DNA from: CAUZIZ01 sp965218775
Lineage (GTDB): Bacteria; Acidobacteriota; UBA6911; RPQK01; JAJDTT01
Direction of reading: 5' to 3'
Assembly: GCA_965218775.1 (NCBI GenBank)
Contig: CBDCLS010000006.1
Coordinates: 310,001-374,000 of the forward strand
Length of the DNA stretch: 64,000 nt
Shown: in pieces, positions 54,469-62,337 of the stretch
Numbering within the stretch: position 1 is the stretch's first letter
Layout of the letters: each line of letters begins with the position of its first letter
Program-made: the position numbers and the translations under genes
Notes under the pieces: model-generated
What the model was told of the DNA's origin: nothing
Database searches by the model: none
The model's input: only the letters and a program-made list of their open reading frames with translations

Positions 54469-55761
54469 TTATGGATAAAGACGATTCAACATTCGGGGAA
54501 ACGGGATCGTTTCTCGGACGTGACTCAGACCACATATCCAGGAGAGAGTACGCTCGATGCCCATGCCGAATCCGGAATGGGGCACGGATCCATAGTGCCG
54601 TAGATCGAAGTACCAGCGAAAAGCTTCCTCTGGGAGCCCATGCTCCTGGATTCTTTGTGCCAGAAGATCCGGTTCATGGACTCGCTGGCTACCCCCAATG
54701 ATCTCCCCATAGCCCTCCGGGGCAAGGATGTCCATACACAGGGCCAGGTCTGGATCCTGGGGATCAGGCTGCATGTAGAAGGGCTTGATAGCCATGGGAT
54801 ACCGATGCACGATGACCGGCAGCTCGAAATCTGCAGAGATGAGCGTCTCGTCGGTTCCTCCGAAATCAGCCCCCCGCGGCGTCTCGGTACCTTTCTCCTC
54901 CAACTTCGTAAAGGCATCCTGATAGCTGATCCTGGGGAAAGGCGGCGCAATCTTCTCCAGCAGTGAGACGTCGCGCTCCAGCCGTTCCAGCTCCTCACGA
55001 CGCTTTTCCAGCACCCGGGCCACGATATAGGAAACGAATTCCTCGGCCAGCACCATGGCATCGTCCAGTTCGGCGAAGGCTACCTCGGGCTCCACCATCC
55101 AGAATTCGGTCAGATGGCGGCGAGTCTTGGACTTCTCGGCGCGAAAGGTTGGACCAAAGCAGTAGACCTTGCCGAAGGCCATGCAGGATGCCTCACTGTA
55201 GAGCTGACCGCTCTGGCTCAAGAAGGCCTCTTCATCGAAGTAGTCCACCTTGAATAGGTTGGTCGTCCCTTCGCAGGCAAGGGGTGTCAGCAAGGGCGTG
55301 TCCACCAGGATGAATCCGCGCTCATCCAAGAAATCCCGAGAGGCCCGGATGATTTCGTGGCGCACCCGCAAAATGGCGTGCTGGCGCGAGGAGCGGAGCC
55401 ACAGATGACGATGATCCATCAAGAAGGAGGTGCCATGGTCTTTGGGAGTGATGGGGTACTCCGCGGCGAACTGAACCACGCCCAGATGCGTCACGTCCAT
55501 CTCGAATCCACCCGGCGCTCGATCGTCGGCTCTCACGCTACCAGTTAGCAGTACGGAGGACTCCTGGGTCAGACGGTCGGCCGCTTCGAAAACTTCGGCG
55601 GAAACGTTCTTCTGGAACACAATGCCCTGCATGGTTCCGGTCCCGTCGCGAACCAGCAGAAAGCGCAGCTTACCCTTGTCTGTCTTGTTGTAGACCCAGC
55701 CACGGATGGTGACTTCTTCACCAACATGAGCCGCGATCTCTTCGATGTAGACGTCACTCAT
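54469..55761 (-). CDS. asnS: asparaginyl-tRNA synthetase
   Basis: 430 residues, class IIb synthetase. An N-terminal OB-fold (VGEEVTIRGWVYNKTDKGKLRFLLVRDGTG), class II motif 2 around FRAEKSKTRRHLTEFWMVEPEVAF, and motif 3 GFGMGIERTLSWICGLSHVRETIPFPR at the C-terminus. The full set of catalytic motifs is present. It charges tRNA-Asn with Asn. Its ATGA start overlaps the amgK stop. Confidence 0.95.
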   Translation of the reverse strand: MSDVYIEEIAAHVGEEVTIRGWVYNKTDKGKLRFLLVRDGTGTMQGIVFQKNVSAEVFEAADRLTQESSVLLTGSVRADDRAPGGFEMDVTHLGVVQFAAEYPITPKDHGTSFLMDHRHLWLRSSRQHAILRVRHEIIRASRDFLDERGFILVDTPLLTPLACEGTTNLFKVDYFDEEAFLSQSGQLYSEASCMAFGKVYCFGPTFRAEKSKTRRHLTEFWMVEPEVAFAELDDAMVLAEEFVSYIVARVLEKRREELERLERDVSLLEKIAPPFPRISYQDAFTKLEEKGTETPRGADFGGTDETLISADFELPVIVHRYPMAIKPFYMQPDPQDPDLALCMDILAPEGYGEIIGGSQRVHEPDLLAQRIQEHGLPEEAFRWYFDLRHYGSVPHSGFGMGIERTLSWICGLSHVRETIPFPRMLNRLYP

Positions 55762-56768
55762 AGGGCACCCAATTCCCTTTCCACCACAGATCGAATATAC
55801 GGGAATCCGGAGACGGCCTGCAAGGACAGGGACACCCTCTGTAGAGAACCTGCTATATAAGGCAGGTAGGCATCCTTTTTTCCTCTGACCGTGATCTGGT
55901 AGCCATAGGTGCCAAGTGCTTTCAGCAGCCGCTGAATGGACATCAGTTCGAACTCCCTAAAGAACCACTCGAGATCCCCGTCCTGTCCTACTGCGGCAAG
56001 ATAATAGTCCACCTGTGCCCCCACCTCCTCCGGTTTCAGCTGAATCGAGTCTTTCAAGAGGGATACGAGGTCATACGAGGAAGGTCCCATCCTGGCATCC
56101 TGGAAGTCGATGACGTAGAGCCGGTCTTGCTTGAGCATCAGATTTCGAACCTGGTAGTCCCGATGGCACAGTACCCGAGGAGACTGAGCAAGCTCTGTCA
56201 CCAGTGTGCAGCACTCGCGGGTCAAGGATGGTTCTCCAGGGTTTCTCCGTCCCCGATAGCCCCCCAGGTAGTGCTCCCGGAAGAAACCGAGCTCCTGGCC
56301 CAGCTTCGCTTCGTCCAGGGCCAGACGAGAGGCCTCATGATCAGGTTTCAGGGCAACCGCACCGTGCTGCTGTAGCCTGACCAGATAATCGATAGCGCAG
56401 CGAATGAGTTGCGCGCGTTGCGCCGCGCTCGCCGTCTCCAGACGATTGAACAGGGTTTCGTCCCCGAGATCCTCCTGGAGCACGATTCCCAGAATCCCGT
56501 CCAGGGCAATCAGTTCTGGAACCGGCAGTCCCAGCTCCGAGAAGAGGGTGTACATCTGAAGATAGGTGAACGTCTCGGGTTCGAAGGGTTCGGGATAGGC
56601 GGTAAGAATATACGATTCCTTTTTGTCGGAAACGTAACGAAAGTATCGCCGGGTGGAGGCATCGCCTAGCAGGGGGGTGATGCTACCCTGGCTGGGATTG
56701 GCGCCTAGTTCTTGTCGGATGAACTCCCGGAGTCTCTGCGGCAGCGGGGGAAGGATCTCTTCACTCAT
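55758..56768 (-). CDS. amgK: anomeric N-acetylmuramate/N-acetylglucosamine kinase AmgK-like
   Basis: 336 residues, aminoglycoside-phosphotransferase fold. LLGDASTRRYFRYV, IVLQEDLGDETL, VLCHRDYQVRNLMLKQDRLYVIDFQDARMGPSSYDLVSLLKDS carry the catalytic HRD, Asn and DFQD motifs and match AmgK rather than drug kinases. AmgK makes MurNAc-1-phosphate for direct reuse in peptidoglycan synthesis. The neighbouring MurU-like and NamZ-like genes support this. Only 7 bp separate the ATG from the end of the 175-bp repeat element, so that element forms its upstream region. Confidence 0.85.
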   Translation of the reverse strand: MSEEILPPLPQRLREFIRQELGANPSQGSITPLLGDASTRRYFRYVSDKKESYILTAYPEPFEPETFTYLQMYTLFSELGLPVPELIALDGILGIVLQEDLGDETLFNRLETASAAQRAQLIRCAIDYLVRLQQHGAVALKPDHEASRLALDEAKLGQELGFFREHYLGGYRGRRNPGEPSLTRECCTLVTELAQSPRVLCHRDYQVRNLMLKQDRLYVIDFQDARMGPSSYDLVSLLKDSIQLKPEEVGAQVDYYLAAVGQDGDLEWFFREFELMSIQRLLKALGTYGYQITVRGKKDAYLPYIAGSLQRVSLSLQAVSGFPYIRSVVERELGAL

Positions 56769-56775
56769 GGGTTAG

Positions 56776-56950
56776 CCCGCATTTCTCATCGCCGGTCTAC
56801 TACGTCGCCGCAATCATCCGCCCTGGCTGTGTTTCGCTCGGTCGGCCTCCTCGACGTACTGTACAAGTACGACTGCGGAGGCCTCGGTCGCAAGCCTTGC
56901 CAGGACGGCCCTTGCGACGCCTCGCTACGACAGGCGATGAGAAATGCGGG
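56776..56950. repeat. 175-bp nested-palindrome element, copy 1
   Basis: Ends are perfect 18-bp inverted repeats: CCCGCATTTCTCATCGCC at 56776-56793 and its complement at 56933-56950, extendable to 21 bp in this copy. Inside, in nested order, CGTCGC / GCGACG (56803, 56914), GGCCTCC / GGAGGCC (56844, 56877) and CGTACT / AGTACG around a 5-nt loop (56855, 56866). RNA from either strand would fold into one long interrupted hairpin. Identical to copy 2. Open frames across it are by-products. Confidence 0.85.
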
Positions 56951-56963
56951 CTAGGTGGTCTCT

Positions 56964-57222
56964 CCTTCGAAATTCGCTTGTTCGATATTCTGCGGTTCAG
57001 CATTTCCACCGGTTGCCTTCTCCAGAGTAAGGAAAAAGGCTGAATCTCGAGCCGCCGAACACCGAACGGGCGAACGCCGAACTGTCTTCCTAGCCTTCGA
57101 AGTTCGCTTGTTCGATATTTTGCGGTTCGGCATTTCCACCGGTTGCCTTGTCCAAAACACGGAAAAAGGCTAAATCACAAACCGCAGAACACCGAACAAG
57201 CGAACACCGAATTGAATTCCCT
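56964..57222 (+). repeat. two tandem 130-bp hairpin-repeat units
   Basis: Units begin at 56964 and 57094 (CCTTCGAA / CCTTCGAAG) with a period of 130 bp. Both contain ATTTCCACCGGTTGCCTT and GGAAAAAGGCT. Each unit has inverted arms: GTTCGCTTGTTCGATATTTT and, near its end, GAACACCGAACAAGCGAAC (about 23 of 26 complementary in unit 2). A half copy lies at 42441-42509. The two units are diverged in the loop, so they are older than the flanking 175-bp copies. Confidence 0.8.
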
Positions 57223-57224
57223 AA

Positions 57225-57399
57225 CCCGCATTTCTCATCGCCGGTCTACTACGTCGCCGCAATCATCCGCCCTGGCTGTGTTTCGCTCGGTCGGCCTCCT
57301 CGACGTACTGTACAAGTACGACTGCGGAGGCCTCGGTCGCAAGCCTTGCCAGGACGGCCCTTGCGACGCCTCGCTACGACAGGCGATGAGAAATGCGGG
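57225..57399. repeat. 175-bp nested-palindrome element, copy 2
   Basis: Base-for-base identical to copy 1 as far as I can read, in the same orientation, 449 bp downstream. It begins 13 bp past the murU stop at 57413. Identity implies recent duplication, gene conversion or strong constraint. Confidence 0.85.
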
Positions 57400-57412
57400 A
57401 AATGGTGTGGTT

Positions 57413-58381
57413 TCAGGTCAACGGCCATATCCGGTAGTCCGCTTGGCTTGCTTCAGGCTGTTTCGCCGGCGTGATGATGACATCCGAAAGATTCGTCTGC
57501 GGCGGCAGTTGCACGTCGGAGACGACGATCGTGTTGCTCAAGGAACAATCAGGACCGATACGCACGTCGTCCCAGACGACACACTCCTCCAGACGCGAGC
57601 CGGGCGACACTTCGACCCTCTGACCTATGACGGACTGATGGTAGGCATCCTCGCTCAGAACGGAGCCCGTCATGTAGTCCAATCCTCGGCTGCCGAGTAC
57701 TTCCAGAGATTTTCTCAAGTAACGTTCAGGCGTACTGCATTCGCACCAGCGTGCCTTGCTGACAAAACCCAGGACTGGATAACCTTCCCGAATCAGTCCC
57801 AGATACAGGTCGTCTACCAAGTCTGATCGCCCTTCCGGGATGAAATCAAGTGCTCCTTGGGACAACACCTGGACGCCGGTGAAGGTGTAGGACCCGAGGT
57901 CATCCTCAGGGTCGCTGACCTGTCCAAACCCGACAACCCAACCATTTCGATTGACCCTGACCGGACGAAATCCCTGTTCCCCTGAATAGGGCACCAGGAC
58001 GAGCGTGGCAATCGCTCCTCGATCCCGATGGAAGCTTACGACGTTGTGAAGATCCTCCTCGAAATAGATCTTTCCATTGCACACGACGAAGGGATCATCG
58101 TTCAGCCGGGCTCGGACCCGACCCACTGCTCCCGCTGTTCCAAGAAGCGAGTCTTCGGGGGAGTAGTGTACCCGAGGAGTAGTCTCTCCCAGTGCAGCGA
58201 TCACCGAATCGGGCAGATGGTGCAGGTTCACGATCAGCTCGGATAGGGGTAGACGACGCAGCAGGTCCATGGCGTGACAGATCAGGGGGCGGTTGAGAAA
58301 TGGAATCGCCGGCTTGGCTCGAAATAGCGTCAAGGGGTGGAGCCGACTGCCCAGGCCGGCCGCCAGGATCATCCCCTGCAT
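57413..58381 (-). CDS. murU: MurNAc-1-phosphate uridylyltransferase MurU-like
   Basis: About 322 residues from ATG 58381 (MQGMILAAGLGSRLHPLTLFRAKPAIPFLNRPLI); ATG 58372 overlapping the upstream stop as ATGA is an alternative. The GxGxRxxP-x10-KP motif, DPFVVCNGKIYFEED and YTFTGVQVLS define the sugar-nucleotide transferase fold. The C-terminal part adds a left-handed-helix-type tail (EVSPGSRLEECVVWDDVRIGPDCSLSNTIVVSDV), longer than Pseudomonas MurU. With AmgK it would make UDP-MurNAc; a GlcNAc- or hexose-1-P enzyme is the alternative. Confidence 0.8.
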   Translation of the reverse strand: MQGMILAAGLGSRLHPLTLFRAKPAIPFLNRPLICHAMDLLRRLPLSELIVNLHHLPDSVIAALGETTPRVHYSPEDSLLGTAGAVGRVRARLNDDPFVVCNGKIYFEEDLHNVVSFHRDRGAIATLVLVPYSGEQGFRPVRVNRNGWVVGFGQVSDPEDDLGSYTFTGVQVLSQGALDFIPEGRSDLVDDLYLGLIREGYPVLGFVSKARWCECSTPERYLRKSLEVLGSRGLDYMTGSVLSEDAYHQSVIGQRVEVSPGSRLEECVVWDDVRIGPDCSLSNTIVVSDVQLPPQTNLSDVIITPAKQPEASQADYRIWPLT

Positions 58382-58944
58382 GGCAGTGACGATCCCGATT
58401 GCTCGCCGCCTTCCTCGGCTCCTTTTCGGTAGAGCTCCACATAGTTGGTTCGAACGAAGGAGTCGGAGCCCCAACCAAAGAGCGCGGCCGCCTCATCGAT
58501 CGCCTCTTCCGGACCCTCGATTTCGACAAAAGTGCCGACAGGAGTCTCGTCGAGGCAGAAAACGACCTTCTCTCCCGACAGGGCAAGCTCATGGATCTCG
58601 CGGTACTTGGCGTAGCGAAAAGAGACGCCGAGACCGAGGGCGAGAAGCAATTCCCGGGTGGCGCTTCCATCCGAAACCAGAGTCTCGATCTCTTCCCGCT
58701 CCTTTACGCGGGAATCTGAGCGAGCCTTACCCTTGAAGGTGAGCAGGCTCTCCTCGCCATAGGCTCGAAGCCGAAGAGCATAGCCTTCCCGTTCCAGGTG
58801 ATGGTCTGGGAAATCGAAAAGAAGGTTTTCCTCCTTGGCTCGCTTCGCAAGCGGCTGGGCACCCAGCTCCGAAAGACGGGTACGGATCTCGACGAGACTG
58901 GCCGCATCTACGCTGATCTTGACCTCGGTTTCCAAACGTCCCAT
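58369..58944 (-). CDS. CYTH-domain protein
   Basis: 191 residues. The CYTH start METEVKI-type motif is present (MGRLETEVKISVDAASLVE, ExExK). Further basic/acidic strands follow (EENLLFDFPDHHLEREGYALRLRAYGEESLLTFKGK and EIEGPEEAIDEAAALFGW). The family includes CyaB-type adenylate cyclases and thiamine- or inorganic-triphosphatases; the triphosphate substrate cannot be named from sequence. Overlaps the murU start and lies 30 bp after namZ. Confidence 0.88.
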   Translation of the reverse strand: MGRLETEVKISVDAASLVEIRTRLSELGAQPLAKRAKEENLLFDFPDHHLEREGYALRLRAYGEESLLTFKGKARSDSRVKEREEIETLVSDGSATRELLLALGLGVSFRYAKYREIHELALSGEKVVFCLDETPVGTFVEIEGPEEAIDEAAALFGWGSDSFVRTNYVELYRKGAEEGGEQSGSSLPCRG

Positions 58945-58974
58945 TTCAGAAATACGATGATGGTTGCAGATGCG

Positions 58975-60144
58975 TTAGTAAAGCAGGAATTCCTTCCGCC
59001 GCGTCTCAAAGAGCTGCCTACCCTTCTCCCATCCACTTTCGATCTCCTGCAGAGGCACCTGCTGTTCAAGCTGTAGTCGAATCCGATCCGTGCCACAGAT
59101 GATGTCGATTGGAAGCCTGTCGGTCACATACTCGTAGGGCGGGTCTTTCCATTTGAATTTCGAGCCGCCGGACTCCCGGTAGGCCTTGAGCGCGGCTAGA
59201 CCGGTCCGAAAGGGTCGATAGGCGGATCTGTCCTCGACATGGATCTGGACTCCTGCCACCATTTGGTCACTCCACTTGTGGAAGGTGGGAATAAAATGGA
59301 CGGGACGAAACACCGCCCCCGGAAGGTCCTCGGTTTGGAGCCTTTCAACCAGCTCATGGGGATCGACCCAAGGCGCACCCGACAATTCGAAGGGGCGCGT
59401 AGTTCCCCGGCCTTCGGAGACGTTGGTGCCCTCCAACAGGCACATTCCGGGGTAGACCAGAGCCGTCTCCTCGGTAGGCATGTTGGGCGAGGGCAAAATC
59501 CAGGGGAGACCCGTGTCCCGGAAGAACATCCCCCGTTTCCACCCCTCCATCTCGACCACTTCCAGGACACATTTACCGGGGAGTTCCGAATTGAAGTAAA
59601 GGGCTAGCTCAGCCACCGTCATCGCGTGCCGAACCACCAGGGGATGCCACCCCACGAAAGAACGAAAGTGGGAGTCGAGAAGGTTGCCCTCGACATCGAT
59701 CCCGTTGATCGGGTTAGGACGGTCTAGCACGATGACTCGCTTACCCATCTGAGCCGCAGCCTCCATCACCAGTGCCATGGTGTGTATGAAGGTATAGTAG
59801 CGAGCGCCCACGTCCTGCAGATCGATCACCAACACATCCACATCGGCCAGCATCTCCTCAGTGGGCCGGCGGGTCCGGCTGTAGAGACTGTACACCGGCA
59901 GACGGGTAAGCGGATCCCGATAGTCCTGCCACTCCACCATGTTGTCCTGAGTTTCCCCGCGAGCTCCGTGCTGGGGTCCCATGAGGGTAGTCAGTTGAAT
60001 GCTGGAGTGCCGGAAGAACAGGTCCACGATGTGCTCGAACCTGGAAGTGACCGATGCCGGGTGGGCAACGACTCCGACCCGCTCGCCCCGGACCAGATCG
60101 AGACGGTCTTCAAGGAAGACTTCCAGACCGCTCTTGACCGTCAT
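58975..60144 (-). CDS. namZ: exo-beta-N-acetylmuramidase NamZ-like (DUF1343)
   Basis: 389 residues, no signal peptide, so probably cytoplasmic. DUF1343 pattern: RVGVVAHPASVTSRFEHIVDLF, LTTLMGPQHGARGETQDNM, LPVYSLYSRTRRPTEEMLADVDVLVIDLQDVGARYYTFIHTM, VIVLDRPNPINGIDVEGNLLD, EGRGTTRPFELSGAPWVDP. Characterised members remove terminal MurNAc from peptidoglycan fragments. As I recall, the early loop usually reads PEHG, whereas here it is PQHG (a Glu to Gln change). It starts 1 bp after the mqnA stop. Context with amgK and murU fits muramate salvage. Confidence 0.85.
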   Translation of the reverse strand: MTVKSGLEVFLEDRLDLVRGERVGVVAHPASVTSRFEHIVDLFFRHSSIQLTTLMGPQHGARGETQDNMVEWQDYRDPLTRLPVYSLYSRTRRPTEEMLADVDVLVIDLQDVGARYYTFIHTMALVMEAAAQMGKRVIVLDRPNPINGIDVEGNLLDSHFRSFVGWHPLVVRHAMTVAELALYFNSELPGKCVLEVVEMEGWKRGMFFRDTGLPWILPSPNMPTEETALVYPGMCLLEGTNVSEGRGTTRPFELSGAPWVDPHELVERLQTEDLPGAVFRPVHFIPTFHKWSDQMVAGVQIHVEDRSAYRPFRTGLAALKAYRESGGSKFKWKDPPYEYVTDRLPIDIICGTDRIRLQLEQQVPLQEIESGWEKGRQLFETRRKEFLLY

Positions 60145-60145
60145 G

Positions 60146-60979
60146 CTATCGGGAACTTCGGGCTAGCCTGGGCGACGTCGCAGGCTGCTCGACATCATAG
60201 AGGCAGAGAGGCTTGGGAGGCGGGATCAGGTGGGTCTGGGCTGCCAGCTGAAAAAAGGTCTCGAGGCCTCTCTGACTGGCTTCATCCAGGAAATAATCGA
60301 GATTGTTCAGGTAGTCACGGATTTCGGAAGGGGGAAGGCCCAGTCTCTTGGAGTAACGCTGGGCGACGGTGTCAATCGCCTCCAACCCTTCCTCCCGTGA
60401 GCGGTAAAAAAGCTCTGCCTGCTCTTTTAGATCTACACCGGATCTCACTGCCCAGAAGGCGAACACGAAGGGAAGACCGGTGAAGCAAGTCCACTCGTGA
60501 GCCAGGTCGTACACCAGCAGCGAGCTGGGAATATGGAGCGCAGGATTACCGATCAGGAGCGCCGCATCGTAAAGCTCGAGCATTCTCTCCGGATTCGGAG
60601 GCTCCGCCGTGTACTGAACCGAATCCTTTCGGTAGAACTCCTGCAGAATGATCTTGAGCAGGGCCACAGAGGTTCGGCTGGAACGATCAACGGCCACCCT
60701 CGATACTTCCTCGAGTGGAACCTTGCTGATGAAAAGCACGCTCTTGACTTCGCGCCTGGCTCCAATCGAAATACCGGGCAAAACCTTGAGTCCCTGGATC
60801 TTCTGATACTCGATGACGGGAATCAGTCCGACATCCACTTCGCCTTCCGCCAGGTGCTGGGCGCATCCGGAAGGGACGTCGAAAACCAATTCGAGAGTAT
60901 CCTGAAGGGTACCCTCGGTAAGGCCCCACCCCAGTGGAACGGCATTCAAGAACTCGATAAACGAAACCTTCAGCTTCAT
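60146..60979 (-). CDS. mqnA: menaquinone biosynthesis protein MqnA (chorismate dehydratase)
   Basis: About 277 residues from ATG 60979 (MKLKVSFIEFLNAVPLGWGL). Family pattern: DVPSGCAQHLAEGEVDVGLIPVIEYQKIQGLKVLPGISIGARREVKSVLFISKVPLEEV, VAVDRSSRTSVALLKIIL, AALLIGNPAL and DLAHEWTCFTGLPFVFAFWAVR. It dehydrates chorismate in the first step of the futalosine route to menaquinone. Other mqn genes are not in this window. It heads the run mqnA, namZ, CYTH, murU, amgK, asnS. Confidence 0.93.
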   Translation of the reverse strand: MKLKVSFIEFLNAVPLGWGLTEGTLQDTLELVFDVPSGCAQHLAEGEVDVGLIPVIEYQKIQGLKVLPGISIGARREVKSVLFISKVPLEEVSRVAVDRSSRTSVALLKIILQEFYRKDSVQYTAEPPNPERMLELYDAALLIGNPALHIPSSLLVYDLAHEWTCFTGLPFVFAFWAVRSGVDLKEQAELFYRSREEGLEAIDTVAQRYSKRLGLPPSEIRDYLNNLDYFLDEASQRGLETFFQLAAQTHLIPPPKPLCLYDVEQPATSPRLARSSR

Positions 60980-61091
60980 AGGTGATCCGCCAGCGAAAGC
61001 CTTCGGGCGCTTCTGTCCGCCCATCCCGCCCCAGCACGAACCCGCTCGTTTACGCAGTCTGGAGACACTGCCATGGTAAGGAAAATCTCAC

Positions 61092-62234
61092 ATGTTTGCC
61101 ACCGTCGACGTTAGAGAAGGCGAAGTGAATGACGAGACCTTCTTCTGCTTGGCCTTGTCTTTGGTACCTGGACTGGGCACCGGACACATCCATCCCCTCC
61201 TCGAGCACTGTGGCTCGGCTTCCGGCGTTTTTGACCTTTCCAGGTCTGAGCTGAAGCGACTGCGGCTTTCCTCGGAGGTGTCCCACACCATTGCCGGCGG
61301 CTTCGCCCAGAAAACCGCCGAGCAGGCGCTCCGCTCGGCCCGGTCAAAGAAGATCCAAGTACTGTCGGTCTTTGACCGAGCCTATCCCGATCTACTCAAG
61401 CAGATCTTCGATCCTCCCTTGGTCCTCTATTGCCTGGGAACACCAGAACACCTGAAGGACTCAACTGTGGCCGTGGTCGGCTCCCGCCGATGCTCCGTAT
61501 ACGGTCGGGAGATCACTAGAAAACTGGCTAGGGAGCTTGCCTCACTGGGTCTGACCATCGCCAGCGGAATGGCTCGTGGTATCGATTCTCAGGCCCATCT
61601 GGGAGCTCTAGAGGCAGGCGGCCCAACGATCGCCATTCTGGGAAGTGGAGTCGACGTCATCTACCCCAGAGAAAACCGAAAACTCTATGCGCGAATACGA
61701 GAGAAGGGGTGCGTAGTCAGCGAGTTTCCCTGTGGCAGCTTTCCGGCTCCCCAGAACTTCCCCATCCGCAACCGCGTCATCTGTGGCCTCGCCCTTGGCA
61801 CTCTTATCACCGAAGCTTCTGAGTTCTCGGGATCCCTCATCACCGCGCGACTGACACTGGAACAGAATCGTGAAATCTGGGCGGTTCCCGGCAACATCAC
61901 GAGCCCTGGAAGCTACGGACCCAACTATTTGATCAAGCAGGGGGCCAAGGTAGTTCTGGATACCCAGGATGTCCTGGAGGAACTGCCGGTTCAGGTTCTG
62001 GAGCGGCTGCGAAACCGAGAGGATCGAGAGCCGGACAAGCCTGCAGTGGACTTGTCCCCGGAGCAGGATCTGGTTTTGAAGCTGCTGCCCCGCGACAGCG
62101 AGCTTCACATCGATCAGCTCCTGGGATCGTGCCCTTTGCAGCAAGCGAAACTAAATGAAGCTCTGCTGCATCTAGAGATGATGGGCCTGATCCGGCAGTG
62201 GCCCGGACGTCGTTTCAGTCGCAGGCTGAACTGA
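61092..62234 (+). CDS. dprA: DNA-processing protein DprA
   Basis: 380 residues. An N-terminal HhH-like/SAM region (ALSLVPGLGTGHIHPLLEHCGS) and the Rossmann-type DprA core: YPDLLKQIFDPPLVLYCLG, VAVVGSRRCSVYGREITRKLARELASLGLTIASGMARGIDSQAHLGAL, ILGSGVDVIYPRENRKLY, SEFPCGSFPAPQNFPIRNRVICGLA, LEQNREIWAVPGNI. A C-terminal winged helix follows. It loads RecA on incoming single-stranded DNA during natural transformation. Divergent from mqnA and 104 bp before topA, a common pairing. Confidence 0.95.
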   Translation: MFATVDVREGEVNDETFFCLALSLVPGLGTGHIHPLLEHCGSASGVFDLSRSELKRLRLSSEVSHTIAGGFAQKTAEQALRSARSKKIQVLSVFDRAYPDLLKQIFDPPLVLYCLGTPEHLKDSTVAVVGSRRCSVYGREITRKLARELASLGLTIASGMARGIDSQAHLGALEAGGPTIAILGSGVDVIYPRENRKLYARIREKGCVVSEFPCGSFPAPQNFPIRNRVICGLALGTLITEASEFSGSLITARLTLEQNREIWAVPGNITSPGSYGPNYLIKQGAKVVLDTQDVLEELPVQVLERLRNREDREPDKPAVDLSPEQDLVLKLLPRDSELHIDQLLGSCPLQQAKLNEALLHLEMMGLIRQWPGRRFSRRLN

Positions 62235-62337
62235 GCCGGACCTGAAGAGAAGCTGGGAGCTCCTCTACAACACCGTCACCAAATTGTGCTATAGAGGAAA
62301 GGGCGTCGGGACGAAAAGGCTCTAAGGAGACATGCTC

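Noticed and set aside
56776..57399. Possible CRISPR array in the amgK-murU gap
   Set aside because: Repeats are 175 and 130 bp, palindromic and only two copies each, with no spacer pattern or cas genes.
56712..57826. Plus-strand open frames reading ISHRRSTTSPQSSALAVFRS... across the repeat copies
   Set aside because: They are translations of the 175-bp palindromic element plus murU antisense. The repeated peptide comes from identical repeat DNA, not from a protein family.
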